From NCBI RefSeq assembly GCF_000426045.1, contig NZ_AUEP01000014.1:62001-126000 (forward strand): 64,000 bases of DNA, written 5' to 3'. This document shows, piece by piece, positions 1 through 8,069 of this stretch (the stretch's first letter is position 1; each line of letters opens with the position of its first letter). The position numbers were made by a program, and so were the translations under genes. The stretch is from Marmoricola sp. URHB0036. Lineage in GTDB: Bacteria > Actinomycetota > Actinomycetes > Propionibacteriales > Nocardioidaceae. The notes under the pieces are model-generated. The model made no database searches and was not told where the DNA came from. It was given only the letters and a program-made list of their open reading frames with translations.

Positions 1-1537
1 CCGACGGTCCCTCGCGTGACGCGACGCCGAGCTTGATGTCGGCCCGGTGGAGCCCACCCTTCGGCCCGACGACCAGCAGCCGCCGGCTCACTGACGGGAA
101 GGTCACGTGCTCGGAGACGAGCCGCGCCAGCAGCTCGGTGGTGTTGCGCGGGTAGAGGAGTCGCGTCAGCACGGACTCGGGCGGGCTGGTCGAGACGAGG
201 TCCGCTCGGCCGGCGTGCCGAAGGTCGTTGCGCAGGTTGTGCACGTAGGCGTTGCTGGCGTTCCCGGTGTGCCAGATGTGGCCGTACGCCACCGAGTTGG
301 CGATCCCCGAGACACTGACCAGCGAGACGAGGAACACCGGCCACCACCGCGGGAGGGCCAGCACCAACGGCTGTTCGCGCGGTTCGCTGCTCTCGACCGC
401 ACCCTTCAGCTCGATCGAGGCGAGTGCGATGCAGAGCACCGCCACGCACGCCGTTCCGGTGAGGAAGCGGTAGTCGCGCCCGGCGACCTGACCGTAGTCG
501 GACCTGGCGCTGGCCAGCAGCCCGGCGACGATCACGAGGTAGAGGCCGAGCAGGACCCAGGCACGCAGCGTCCGGGTCCGGCGCAGGGCGAGGTAGACGA
601 TGACCAGCGCGGCCAGGGCCCACGAGGCACTCACCAGGAGGTCCGGGGTGTCACTGAACGCCGTCGGCGGGCTCGGGTCGCGCCACTGCCACGGTCCTCC
701 GAGGATTCCGGGCACCAGGGCTCGACCGAAGAGCAGCGAGACCAGCTCGCCCAGCGACGTCGTGGGTGCGTCCTTGGTGATCTGCGGGACCTCGAGCAGG
801 TAGTAGCCGCTGTAGGCCGCGCCCAGGAGGATCAGCAGCAACCAGCTGTAGCGGTAGGACCAGAGCACGTGCCAGAGCCGACGCAGCAGCGAGCCGGAGG
901 AGAAGTAGGCCACGGCGAGGTAGGCCAGCACGGGCAGCACCAGCACGGCCTTCACGTCGAAGGCGAGGCTCACGGCCACGGCGACAACGGTCCCCGCCAG
1001 GGGCAGCCAGCGCCTGGTGCGCAGGTGGACCACCCACGCCCCGACGGCGACGAAGAAGGAGACCTGGGCGGGCAGCGAGGTGAGGGACGCGATCCACCAG
1101 GTGAAACCCGGGAGGGTCAGGGCGCTGGTCAGGTAGATCGCCAACGGCACCAGGATGGCCGGTCGGGTGCCGAAAAGGGTGCGCAGCATCCACCAGGCCG
1201 CGAGGCTGGCGGCGGCCTGGAGCACCAGGGTGAACGAGGCGGCCAGGGTCCAGTTGAGCTCGCCGGAGTGGGCCACGATCCAGGTGACCAGGCGCCCACC
1301 GGGCATCAGGTGACCCTCGTAGGGGCGCATCAGGAAATGGACGCTCAGGGCAGACCTGCGGGCGTCGTACAGGAAGCTGTAGTCGTCGTACAGGAACCAC
1401 GACGGGAGCAGCACCCACGCCCGGAAGGCGACCTGCGCGACCACCATGACGGCGGCGACGGCGGAGACTCGTTGGGCACGGTCCCGGGAGGTCCAGACGG
1501 CCGCGAGCGCACGCAACGGGGTGGTCACTGCGAGCAC
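1..1537 (-). CDS. Polytopic membrane protein, GT-C glycosyltransferase-like (3' end outside window)
   Basis: At least 512 codons are open on the minus strand and run off the left edge. The GTG at 1537 is chosen because an AGGAGG lies 5 nt upstream; a second GTG at 1528 is possible. One hydrophobic segment is followed by a short exported-looking stretch with an Asp-Asp pair (FLYDDYSFLYDA, about residue 50), then many hydrophobic helices and a soluble C-terminal part. An acidic pair just after the first membrane segment is typical of GT-C/PMT-family glycosyltransferases that use polyprenyl-phosphate sugars, so a role in cell-envelope glycosylation is inferred. No family signature is decisive, and the donor and acceptor cannot be read from sequence. 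Confidence 0.7.
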   Translation of the reverse strand, partial: MLAVTTPLRALAAVWTSRDRAQRVSAVAAVMVVAQVAFRAWVLLPSWFLYDDYSFLYDARRSALSVHFLMRPYEGHLMPGGRLVTWIVAHSGELNWTLAASFTLVLQAAASLAAWWMLRTLFGTRPAILVPLAIYLTSALTLPGFTWWIASLTSLPAQVSFFVAVGAWVVHLRTRRWLPLAGTVVAVAVSLAFDVKAVLVLPVLAYLAVAYFSSGSLLRRLWHVLWSYRYSWLLLILLGAAYSGYYLLEVPQITKDAPTTSLGELVSLLFGRALVPGILGGPWQWRDPSPPTAFSDTPDLLVSASWALAALVIVYLALRRTRTLRAWVLLGLYLVIVAGLLASARSDYGQVAGRDYRFLTGTACVAVLCIALASIELKGAVESSEPREQPLVLALPRWWPVFLVSLVSVSGIANSVAYGHIWHTGNASNAYVHNLRNDLRHAGRADLVSTSPPESVLTRLLYPRNTTELLARLVSEHVTFPSVSRRLLVVGPKGGLHRADIKLGVASREGPS

Positions 1538-1719
1538 CCCGTCCTCCTTCGGCTGCGACGCGTGGCACGCACGGCGTGGCATCGCGTGGAGGCCATCATG
1601 CTGGGCGCCCGAATCCTACGTCCTTGTTTCGGGAGGGTGTCCGGCACATATCGGGGCGCCTGATGCGCCCCCGGCACGGAGTGCGCTACCTTACGCCGAC
1701 GAGTTCTGGGAGGGACTAC
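1538..1719. promoter_or_regulatory. Divergent intergenic region
   Basis: This 182-bp gap separates the divergent GT-C-like gene and the DUF3068 gene, so it should carry promoters for both. A GGGAGGG ribosome-binding site lies just before the plus-strand start at 1720. I could not pick -35 boxes with confidence. Confidence 0.4.
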
Positions 1720-2634
1720 ATGCGCAAGATCATTCCGGTGCTGTTCGGACTCGGTGGATTTCTTCTCGTAGCAGGCCTCGTCTGCTGGCTCTGGGCACCG
1801 GGAGTGGTGAAGAAGACCCCGCTCGACGTGAGCACCACGACTCACCTCAGCGGCCAGGCCCAGAAGCTCAACACCGCGACCGGGGAGCTCGAGTCCAACC
1901 CCGTGAACGCGACCAGCGTGACCAAGACGGACTCGAAGGCCTCCAGCGACAACGTCGTCGTCTGGACCAACAGCAGCTGCCTGGTCATCGACACGGACAA
2001 CCCTCCGGACTGCGTTGACGGCCAGGACCCGCGCCTCATATCGGCCAGCACCGACGTGTTCGCCACCGACCGCGTGTCGGCGCTGGCGGTCAACGACAGC
2101 AAGTACCTCCCCTCCGACGCCGTCGAGCACCACGGACTGGTGAACAAGTTCCCCTTCGACACCGAGAAAAAGACCTACCCCTACTGGGAAGGCACGCTCG
2201 GCAAGGCCGTCGACGCGAAGTACTCCGGCACGGCCAAGGTGAAGGGCGCCGAGACCTACGTCTTCAAGGTCGTCACCAAGGACGCACCGATCGACATCGC
2301 CGAGGGCGTCAAGGGCACCTACACCGACGAGACCACGATCTACGTCGAGCCGCGCACCGGTGCGATCCTCAACCAGACCGATGACCAGCAGCGCTTCCTG
2401 GACAGCGGCGAGAAGGTCCTCGACCTGCAGCTGGCCTTCACCAGCGCCCAGCAGCAGCAGAGCGTCGACGACTCCGACAGCAACCTGCGCCTGCTCAGCC
2501 TGGTCGAGTGGATCGTCCCGGTCGTGGGCATCGTCGGTGGCGTGATCTGCCTCGGCATCGCCGCGTTCCTGCTGATCGCCGGCCGCCGCCGCGACACACC
2601 GACTGCGGAACACCGCGAGCCTGCCCACGTCTGA
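1720..2634 (+). CDS. DUF3068 (PorA-family-like) membrane-anchored protein
   Basis: 304 residues. The ATG at 1720 follows GGGAGGGACTAC. The N-terminus (MRKIIPVLFGLGGFLLVAG) is a signal-anchor helix at residues 5-27; the body is hydrophilic with beta-rich spacing, and a second helix (IVPVVGIVGGVICLGIAAF) lies near residues 265-290, followed by a short Arg-rich tail. This layout of an exported domain between two membrane helices is that of actinobacterial DUF3068, distantly related to corynebacterial PorA. The function is unknown; a cell-envelope role is inferred. It is followed on the same strand by another exported protein and a sensor kinase, so an envelope-related group is plausible. Confidence 0.8.
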   Translation: MRKIIPVLFGLGGFLLVAGLVCWLWAPGVVKKTPLDVSTTTHLSGQAQKLNTATGELESNPVNATSVTKTDSKASSDNVVVWTNSSCLVIDTDNPPDCVDGQDPRLISASTDVFATDRVSALAVNDSKYLPSDAVEHHGLVNKFPFDTEKKTYPYWEGTLGKAVDAKYSGTAKVKGAETYVFKVVTKDAPIDIAEGVKGTYTDETTIYVEPRTGAILNQTDDQQRFLDSGEKVLDLQLAFTSAQQQQSVDDSDSNLRLLSLVEWIVPVVGIVGGVICLGIAAFLLIAGRRRDTPTAEHREPAHV

Positions 2635-2753
2635 CGCCAGGGGCTCCCGACGGCGGAGGTACTACGACCATCGCGCGATAGCGGGCTGTCCTGTCTAGGA
2701 TCCATGGTTGTGGCTGAGGGAGCACCGCGCCCCGGCTATCACCTGGAGTCCCG

Positions 2754-3299
2754 ATGAACCGCATCTACCTCTACGTCGCCGGCATCGTCGTCGCACTGGT
2801 CCCGGCCGTGCTGGGACTCACGGGCAACGCCTCGTTCTCCCAGTCGGTCCCCGTGCGCGTCCCTGACCAGGTGTCGCGCGACGACGCGAGCAGCACCCCG
2901 ACGCCGCAGCCGAGCACCGCCCCCACTCACGACGCCGCCGACGACCGTGGGCGGGGAGGCGCGGACGACGGTCCGAACCACGACGCCAACGACGACCGGG
3001 GCGATGACCGCAACCGGGGCGGCGACGACGGCTCCGGCGACAGCTCGGGGCGTGGCTCGTCGGGCAGCGGCGGAGGCCACGACGGGTCGGGTGACAACCA
3101 GGGTCCCGGGTCGACCAGCGGCAATGGTGGCGGTGGCGCGGACGACGGTGCGAACCACGATGCCGGCGACGACCGCGGCTCCCACTCGGGTGGCGGCGAC
3201 GGCAGCAACGACAGCGGGCACCACTCGGGCGGTGACGACGGACGCCACGGCGGTGGCTCGGACGACGGTGGGTCCGGTGGCCACGGATCCGACGACTGA
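2754..3299 (+). CDS. Secreted Asp/Gly/His-rich low-complexity protein
   Basis: 181 residues. Residues 1-29 look like a signal peptide or anchor (MNRIYLYVAGIVVALVPAVL). From about residue 45 the protein is almost entirely D, G, H, S, N and R, with imperfect repeats around ADDGPNHDANDDRG and ADDGANHDAGDDRG. Such acidic, His-containing disordered proteins can bind metal ions, but nothing here proves that. Its 3' end overlaps the longest possible reading frame of the kinase that follows (GTG at 3277), so co-transcription with the two-component system is likely. The low-complexity G/C-rich repeats also make the length prone to slippage. No family is recognised. Confidence 0.65.
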   Translation: MNRIYLYVAGIVVALVPAVLGLTGNASFSQSVPVRVPDQVSRDDASSTPTPQPSTAPTHDAADDRGRGGADDGPNHDANDDRGDDRNRGGDDGSGDSSGRGSSGSGGGHDGSGDNQGPGSTSGNGGGGADDGANHDAGDDRGSHSGGGDGSNDSGHHSGGDDGRHGGGSDDGGSGGHGSDD

Positions 3300-3411
3300 C
3301 CTCCAGTCCTCCGTTGCGTCGGCCACGCCGGACCAGGGTGCCGACGACAGCGCGGAGAACGGGCCGTCAGACGTCAGCTGGCGCACGATCGCGACGCCCG
3401 AGCGCGAGGTC

Positions 3412-4782
3412 ATGGGCGAGGAGCCGATGCAGGTGCGTCGCGTGGTCGCCCAGCTCGTGCTCGGCATCGTGCTGGTGCTCGTGGCGGTCACGGTCGGCGG
3501 ATCCCTGGCCGCCCGCAAGCTGGCCGAGCGCGAGGCGGTCAACGACGCCGTCAACCTGACCGACGTCTTCGCCGAGACGGTCATCCGCCCGGCGCTCACC
3601 GACCAGCTGGCCGCTGGACAGCCGGCCGCCCGGAAGACGTTCGACAACCTGGTGCACGCCCACGTCCTTGGGCCGTCCGTCACGCACGTCAAGCTCTGGA
3701 CCCCTGGCGGCAAGGTCGTCTACGCAGACGAGTCCGGCCTGGTCGGGCGGACCTTCCACCTCGACGAGGACCAGACCGATGCGCTCGAGAAGTCCGAGAC
3801 CCGGGCTGACATCTCCCACCTCGACCGGGACGAGAACACCCTCGACGGCAAGGCCGGCGACAAGCTGGTGGAGGTCTACCGACCCGTCTACACCGACTCG
3901 GGCAAGAAGCTGCTCTTCGAGATCTACGCGCCGTACGAGCAGGTCGGCCAGCGCACCAGCCAGCTCTGGCGCGGCTTCGCCGGCGTCACCCTGAGCAGCC
4001 TGCTCCTCTTCCTGCTGCTGATCACGCCGCTGTTCTGGCACCTGATGTCGCGGGTACGCCGCAACCAGCGCCAACGCGAGCTCCTGCTGCAACGGTCGGT
4101 GGACGCCTCCAGCAACGAGCGTCGCCTGATCGCCGCCTCGCTGCACGACGGCCCTGTCCAGGACCTCGCCGCGACCTCGTTCGTGGTCGCGGGCGCGACG
4201 GCGCGAGCCAAGGCGGCCGGCCAGCACTGGCTGGTCGACGAGCTCCAGACCGTCGCCGGCTCGGTGCGTGCGAGCATCCGGGCCCTGCGTTCGCTGCTGG
4301 TCGACATCTACCCGGCCAGCCTCGCGCAGGCCGGTCTCGGGGCCGCCCTCGGCGATCTCGTGCAGTCCGTGCGTGCTCCGGGGCTCGAGGTCCGGCTGCA
4401 CCACGACGACGAGGCCGAGCTCGGACTCACTCCGGAGCAGGAGCGGCTCGTCTACCGGGTCGCGCAGGAGACGCTGCGCAACGCGGCCAAGCACGCGGTG
4501 CCGTGCACCGCGAGCGTGACGCTCTACCGGGTCGGCGACGAGGTGGTCCTCGACGTGCTCGACGACGGCAACGGCTTCGACGTCGACGCCCAGCTCGCCG
4601 ACCCGGAGCCCGGCCACTTCGGCCTGCAGCTGCTCGCCAACGCTGCGGCCACCGGGGGAGCCCTGCTGCAGGTCGCCTCGGTTCCGCGCCGCGGCACGCA
4701 CTGGCGACTGCGGGTGCCGCAGGCCGCGGCGACCCACCCGAACCCGACCCCCCCCGAGCCGGAGGACACCCCCGATGACTGA
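3412..4782 (+). CDS. NarL/LuxR-partner sensor histidine kinase (HisKA_3 type)
   Basis: 456 residues from ATG 3412; GTG 3277 or ATG 3427 are alternatives, and 3427 has a GAGGAG close upstream. The order is membrane helix 1 (about 11-31), an exported sensor loop of about 150 residues, membrane helix 2 (about 188-212), a short coiled linker, the dimerisation box ERRLIAASLHDGPVQDL with phospho-acceptor His245, then the GHKL ATPase with N-box Asn357 (LRNAAKH), D-box DDGNGFD (about 384-390) and GHFGLQLL. It autophosphorylates and passes phosphate to the response regulator immediately downstream, whose start overlaps this gene by 8 bases (ATGACTGA). The stimulus is unknown. The Pro/Glu-rich C-terminal tail is not part of the ATPase fold. 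Confidence 0.9.
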   Translation: MGEEPMQVRRVVAQLVLGIVLVLVAVTVGGSLAARKLAEREAVNDAVNLTDVFAETVIRPALTDQLAAGQPAARKTFDNLVHAHVLGPSVTHVKLWTPGGKVVYADESGLVGRTFHLDEDQTDALEKSETRADISHLDRDENTLDGKAGDKLVEVYRPVYTDSGKKLLFEIYAPYEQVGQRTSQLWRGFAGVTLSSLLLFLLLITPLFWHLMSRVRRNQRQRELLLQRSVDASSNERRLIAASLHDGPVQDLAATSFVVAGATARAKAAGQHWLVDELQTVAGSVRASIRALRSLLVDIYPASLAQAGLGAALGDLVQSVRAPGLEVRLHHDDEAELGLTPEQERLVYRVAQETLRNAAKHAVPCTASVTLYRVGDEVVLDVLDDGNGFDVDAQLADPEPGHFGLQLLANAAATGGALLQVASVPRRGTHWRLRVPQAAATHPNPTPPEPEDTPDD

Positions 4783-5422
4783 ACCGAACCCGTCGCTGAT
4801 CACCGTGCTCCTGGTCGACGACCACCAGATGGTCCGCGCCGGACTGGACGCCCTGCTCGGCGCCACCGAGGACATCAGGGTGGTCGCCCAGGCCGGCGGC
4901 GGGGACCAGGCGGTCACCGAGGCCGCGCGCACCTACCCCGACGTCGTCCTGATGGACCTGTCGATGCCCGGCGTCGACGGGGTCGAGGCCACCCGCCGGA
5001 TCCTCGCCGAACAGCCCGAGGTGAAGATCGTCGTGCTCACCAGCTTCTCCGACCGGGGCCGGGTCAGCGACGCACTCGGCGCCGGCGCGGTCGGCTATCT
5101 CCTCAAGGACTGCGAGCCGGGTGACCTCCTCGCGGCGGTTCGTTCCGCCGCTGCGGGCCACGTCCCGCTCGACCCGCGTGTGGCCGGCGTGCTGCTCCCC
5201 GACTCGGGTGGTCGTCCCGAGGATGCGATGAGCCCCCGCGAGCTCGAGGTCCTGCGGCTGGTGGCGCAGGGCCTGGCCAACAAGCAGATCGGGCGCCGCC
5301 TCGGGATCAGCGAGCGCACGGTCAAGGCCCACCTCGGCCGGGTGTTCCGCCAGCTCGGTGTCGCCGACCGCACCAGCGCCGCGCTCTGGGCCCACGACCA
5401 CCTGCCGGACCGGGTCGGCTAG
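4775..5422 (+). CDS. NarL/FixJ-family response regulator
   Basis: 215 residues. The receiver domain (about 8-125) has acidic residues VDD at 14-16, phospho-acceptor Asp61 in VVLMDLSMPG and a conserved Lys in YLLKDC. A LuxR-type helix-turn-helix (about 148-205) contains the signature LSPRELEVLRLV-like stretch (MSPRELEVLRLVAQGLANKQI). It is the cognate partner of the kinase it overlaps by 8 bases, which implies translational coupling and matched levels. Target promoters cannot be read from sequence. Its stop codon interlocks with the stop of the convergent methyltransferase gene. Confidence 0.93.
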   Translation: MTEPNPSLITVLLVDDHQMVRAGLDALLGATEDIRVVAQAGGGDQAVTEAARTYPDVVLMDLSMPGVDGVEATRRILAEQPEVKIVVLTSFSDRGRVSDALGAGAVGYLLKDCEPGDLLAAVRSAAAGHVPLDPRVAGVLLPDSGGRPEDAMSPRELEVLRLVAQGLANKQIGRRLGISERTVKAHLGRVFRQLGVADRTSAALWAHDHLPDRVG

Positions 5423-6243
5423 GTCGCCCGGCCGGGGCGGGGTCCGTCGAGCCGGGCCACGAAGACCGCCGAACCTGGCGTCAGCATGCCCCGGACCCGG
5501 CTCCAGCCGCCCCAGGTCCGGTCGTGCTCGGCCGGCCACTCCGGCTCGTGCAGGTCGGTGATCCGGAAGCCGCAGTGGGCCAGCGCGCCCACCCAGTCGC
5601 CGAGGGTGCGATGGTGCTCGACATACCTGGTCTCGCCGGTCACGTCGTCGACCTCGACGTACGGCGTCCGGTCCCAGTAGGACTGCGACGCGACCAGTCC
5701 CTCCTCGCCGGGATCGTCGGGGAACATCCAGCGGGTCGGGTGGGTGATCGAGAACGCGAAGACGCCTCCGGGCCGCAGCACCCGCGCGACGTCGGCGACC
5801 AGGGCCTCGGCGTCGGCGACGAACTGAAGGGCGCCGAAGGCCGAGAAGACGACATCGAAGGTCGCGTCTCCGAACGGCATCCCGGCCGCCGACGCACACA
5901 GGGTGGGTACGACGACCCGGTGCTCCTCGTCGATGCGCCGGCTGTGCTGGAGCTGCCTCATGGAGACGTCGATGCCGACCGGCCGACCGCCGTGGACCAG
6001 GACCCAGCGCGAGCACTGCCCGGCGCCGCTGCCGATCTCCAGCACGTCCTTGCCCTCGACGTCACCGAGGGCGTGCAGGTCGTCCTCGCGGACCCCCTCC
6101 GGACCCCACAGGAAGCCGTGGTCCCCGAGGAACTCCCCGTGGGTGGACTGGTACTCGTCGGCGTAGGCGTCCCAATCGGCACGGTTGGCCCGCAGGGACT
6201 CCGCCTCGTCGACCTCGCGCCGCTCGGGGCGTACACCTGACAC
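5419..6243 (-). CDS. Class I SAM-dependent methyltransferase
   Basis: 274 residues. The Rossmann motif I is VLEIGSGAGQCSRW (about residue 70), followed by GIDVSMRQL, and a later motif (VFSAFGALQFV) matches Methyltransf_11/25 small-molecule methyltransferases. The start is GTG 6243, with a TAGCCT hexamer at 6250-6255 on the minus strand leaving 6 nt to the start, which predicts a leaderless transcript. The substrate is unknown. It converges on the response regulator: both stop codons are read from the four bases CTAG at 5419-5422. No functional link to the two-component system is shown. Confidence 0.85.
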   Translation of the reverse strand: MSGVRPERREVDEAESLRANRADWDAYADEYQSTHGEFLGDHGFLWGPEGVREDDLHALGDVEGKDVLEIGSGAGQCSRWVLVHGGRPVGIDVSMRQLQHSRRIDEEHRVVVPTLCASAAGMPFGDATFDVVFSAFGALQFVADAEALVADVARVLRPGGVFAFSITHPTRWMFPDDPGEEGLVASQSYWDRTPYVEVDDVTGETRYVEHHRTLGDWVGALAHCGFRITDLHEPEWPAEHDRTWGGWSRVRGMLTPGSAVFVARLDGPRPGRAT

Positions 6244-6249
6244 GCTGGC

Positions 6250-6255
6250 AGGCTA
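6250..6255 (-). promoter_or_regulatory. -10 hexamer TAGCCT, leaderless start of methyltransferase
   Basis: TAGCCT on the minus strand lies 6 nt before GTG 6243, so transcription would begin at or next to the start codon. Confidence 0.5.
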
Positions 6256-6291
6256 GCCCCAGCCCTCACCCGTGCCCGCGCGGGCGCTCGG

Positions 6292-6322
6292 TTGGACGCT
6301 CGCGCCTGCAGGCCGATAGACT
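6292..6322 (+). promoter_or_regulatory. Promoter of rpsA
   Basis: TTGGAC (6292-6297) and TAGACT (6317-6322), 19 bp apart, resemble the actinobacterial SigA consensus; TAGACT is a common strong -10. The predicted leader is about 160 nt, long enough for regulation of the S1 message. Confidence 0.55.
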
Positions 6323-6487
6323 GGGCGGTGCGCCAGAAGTCTGCCTGAGTCTCAGACGGAGCAGCCTCTCGCTCGCTGTCGGCCCAACGTGGGAAACCGT
6401 GCTGGGCAGCGAAACACATCGTGATGGTGAAAAGGGTTTCTGCGCGTGCCCGCACGACACCCATCCATCCAAGGAATCTCCTTCCAC

Positions 6488-7969
6488 ATGACGATCACCC
6501 CCACTCTTTCCGATGCGCCGCAGGTAGCGGTCAACGACATCGGTTCCGAGGCTGACTTCCTCGCCGCCATCGACGAGACGATCAAGTACTTCAACGACGG
6601 CGACATCGTCGAAGGCACCATCGTCAAGGTCGACCGCGACGAGGTCCTCCTGGACATCGGCTACAAGACCGAGGGCGTCATCCCCTCGCGCGAGCTCTCC
6701 ATCAAGCACGACGTCGACCCCAACGAGGTCGTCGAGGTCGGCGACAAGGTCGAGGCCCTGGTTCTCCAGAAGGAGGACAAGGAAGGCCGGCTGATCCTGT
6801 CCAAGAAGCGTGCGCAGTACGAGCGCGCCTGGGGCACCATCGAGCAGGTCAAGGAGGAGGACGGCGTCGTCGAGGGCACCGTCATCGAGGTCGTCAAGGG
6901 CGGCCTGATCCTCGACATCGGCCTGCGTGGCTTCCTGCCCGCGTCGCTGGTGGAGATGCGCCGCGTGCGCGACCTGCAGCCGTACGTCGGCCAGACGCTC
7001 GAGGCGAAGATCATCGAGCTGGACAAGAACCGCAACAACGTCGTGCTCTCCCGCCGTGCGTGGCTCGAGCAGACCCAGTCCGAGGTCCGCCACGGGTTCC
7101 TCACCCAGCTGCAGAAGGGCCAGATCCGCAAGGGCGTCGTGTCCTCGATCGTCAACTTCGGTGCGTTCGTGGACCTCGGCGGCGTCGACGGCCTGGTGCA
7201 CGTCTCGGAGCTGTCCTGGAAGCACATCGACCACCCGAGCGAGGTCGTCACCGTCGGTGACGAGGTGACCGTCGAGGTGCTCGACGTCGACATGGAGCGC
7301 GAGCGCGTCTCCCTGTCGCTGAAGGCCACCCAGGAAGACCCGTGGCAGCACTTCGCCCGCACCCACCAGATCGGCCAGATCGTCCCGGGCAAGGTCACCA
7401 AGCTGGTGCCGTTCGGTTCGTTCGTCCGCGTCGAGGAGGGCATCGAGGGCCTGGTGCACATCTCCGAGCTGGCCGAGCGCCACGTCGAGATCCCCGAGCA
7501 GGTCGTCCAGGTCAACGACGACGTGATGGTCAAGATCATCGACATCGACCTCGAGCGTCGCCGGATCTCGCTGTCGCTGAAGCAGGCCAACGAGACCGCG
7601 ACCGCTGCCGAGTCCGAGGAGTTCGACCCGACCCTCTACGGCATGTCCGCGACCTACGACGAGCAGGGCAACTACATCTACCCCGAGGGCTTCGACCCCG
7701 ACACGGGTGAGTGGCTCGAGGGCTTCGACGAGCAGCGCAAGCTCTGGGAGGACCAGTACGCCAAGGCGCACGCCCGCTGGGAGGCCCACGTCAAGCAGCA
7801 GACCGAGGCCGCGCAGGCCGAGGTCGAGGCCGGCGAGGCCACGTCGTACTCCAGCGGCGGCGACACCGCCGCGGCCGAGGGCGGCAGCAGCGAGGCCGAG
7901 GGCGGCTCGCTCGCCTCCGACGAGGCGCTGCAGGCGCTGCGCGAGAAGCTCACCGGCGGCGGCAACTGA
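6488..7969 (+). CDS. rpsA: 30S ribosomal protein S1
   Basis: 493 residues. Four S1/OB-fold RNA-binding repeats are visible at about 36-105, 122-188, 207-276 and 292-362; each begins with a G-x-V/I-x-G-x-V/I pattern, and the third and fourth show GAFVDLGGVDGLVHVSELSW and GSFVRVEEGIEGLVHISELA. This four-domain form is the normal actinobacterial S1, shorter than the six-domain E. coli protein. The C-terminal tail of about 100 residues is acidic and Ala/Glu/Gly-rich. It recruits mRNA to the 30S subunit. ATG 6488 was chosen because the S1 N-terminal sequence starts there and AAGGA lies 11 nt upstream. A strong hairpin follows at 7990-8023. Confidence 0.97.
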   Translation: MTITPTLSDAPQVAVNDIGSEADFLAAIDETIKYFNDGDIVEGTIVKVDRDEVLLDIGYKTEGVIPSRELSIKHDVDPNEVVEVGDKVEALVLQKEDKEGRLILSKKRAQYERAWGTIEQVKEEDGVVEGTVIEVVKGGLILDIGLRGFLPASLVEMRRVRDLQPYVGQTLEAKIIELDKNRNNVVLSRRAWLEQTQSEVRHGFLTQLQKGQIRKGVVSSIVNFGAFVDLGGVDGLVHVSELSWKHIDHPSEVVTVGDEVTVEVLDVDMERERVSLSLKATQEDPWQHFARTHQIGQIVPGKVTKLVPFGSFVRVEEGIEGLVHISELAERHVEIPEQVVQVNDDVMVKIIDIDLERRRISLSLKQANETATAAESEEFDPTLYGMSATYDEQGNYIYPEGFDPDTGEWLEGFDEQRKLWEDQYAKAHARWEAHVKQQTEAAQAEVEAGEATSYSSGGDTAAAEGGSSEAEGGSLASDEALQALREKLTGGGN

Positions 7970-7989
7970 CCCGCTGGTCGATCTGAGAC

Positions 7990-8023
7990 AGGAGCCCGGT
8001 CCCCGCGAGGGGGCCGGGCTCCT
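7990..8023 (+). terminator. Hairpin terminator of rpsA
   Basis: A 15-bp perfect stem (left arm AGGAGCCCGGTCCCC) with a GCGA tetraloop begins 21 nt after the rpsA stop. There is no T-run, as is common in high-GC actinobacteria. Confidence 0.8.
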
Positions 8024-8057
8024 GGGCGTTCTGCCCACTGCCCTGGTCGATCGCCGC

Positions 8058-8063
8058 TAGCCT
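8058..8063 (+). promoter_or_regulatory. -10 hexamer TAGCCT, leaderless start
   Basis: TAGCCT lies 6 nt before ATG 8070. Confidence 0.5.
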
Positions 8064-8069
8064 CCGGGG

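Noticed and set aside
107-1663. Long plus-strand open frame (518 codons)
   Set aside because: It is the antisense shadow of the GT-C-like gene; its product is Arg/Gly/His/Gln-rich with no fold pattern, as expected from high G/C third positions opposite a real gene.
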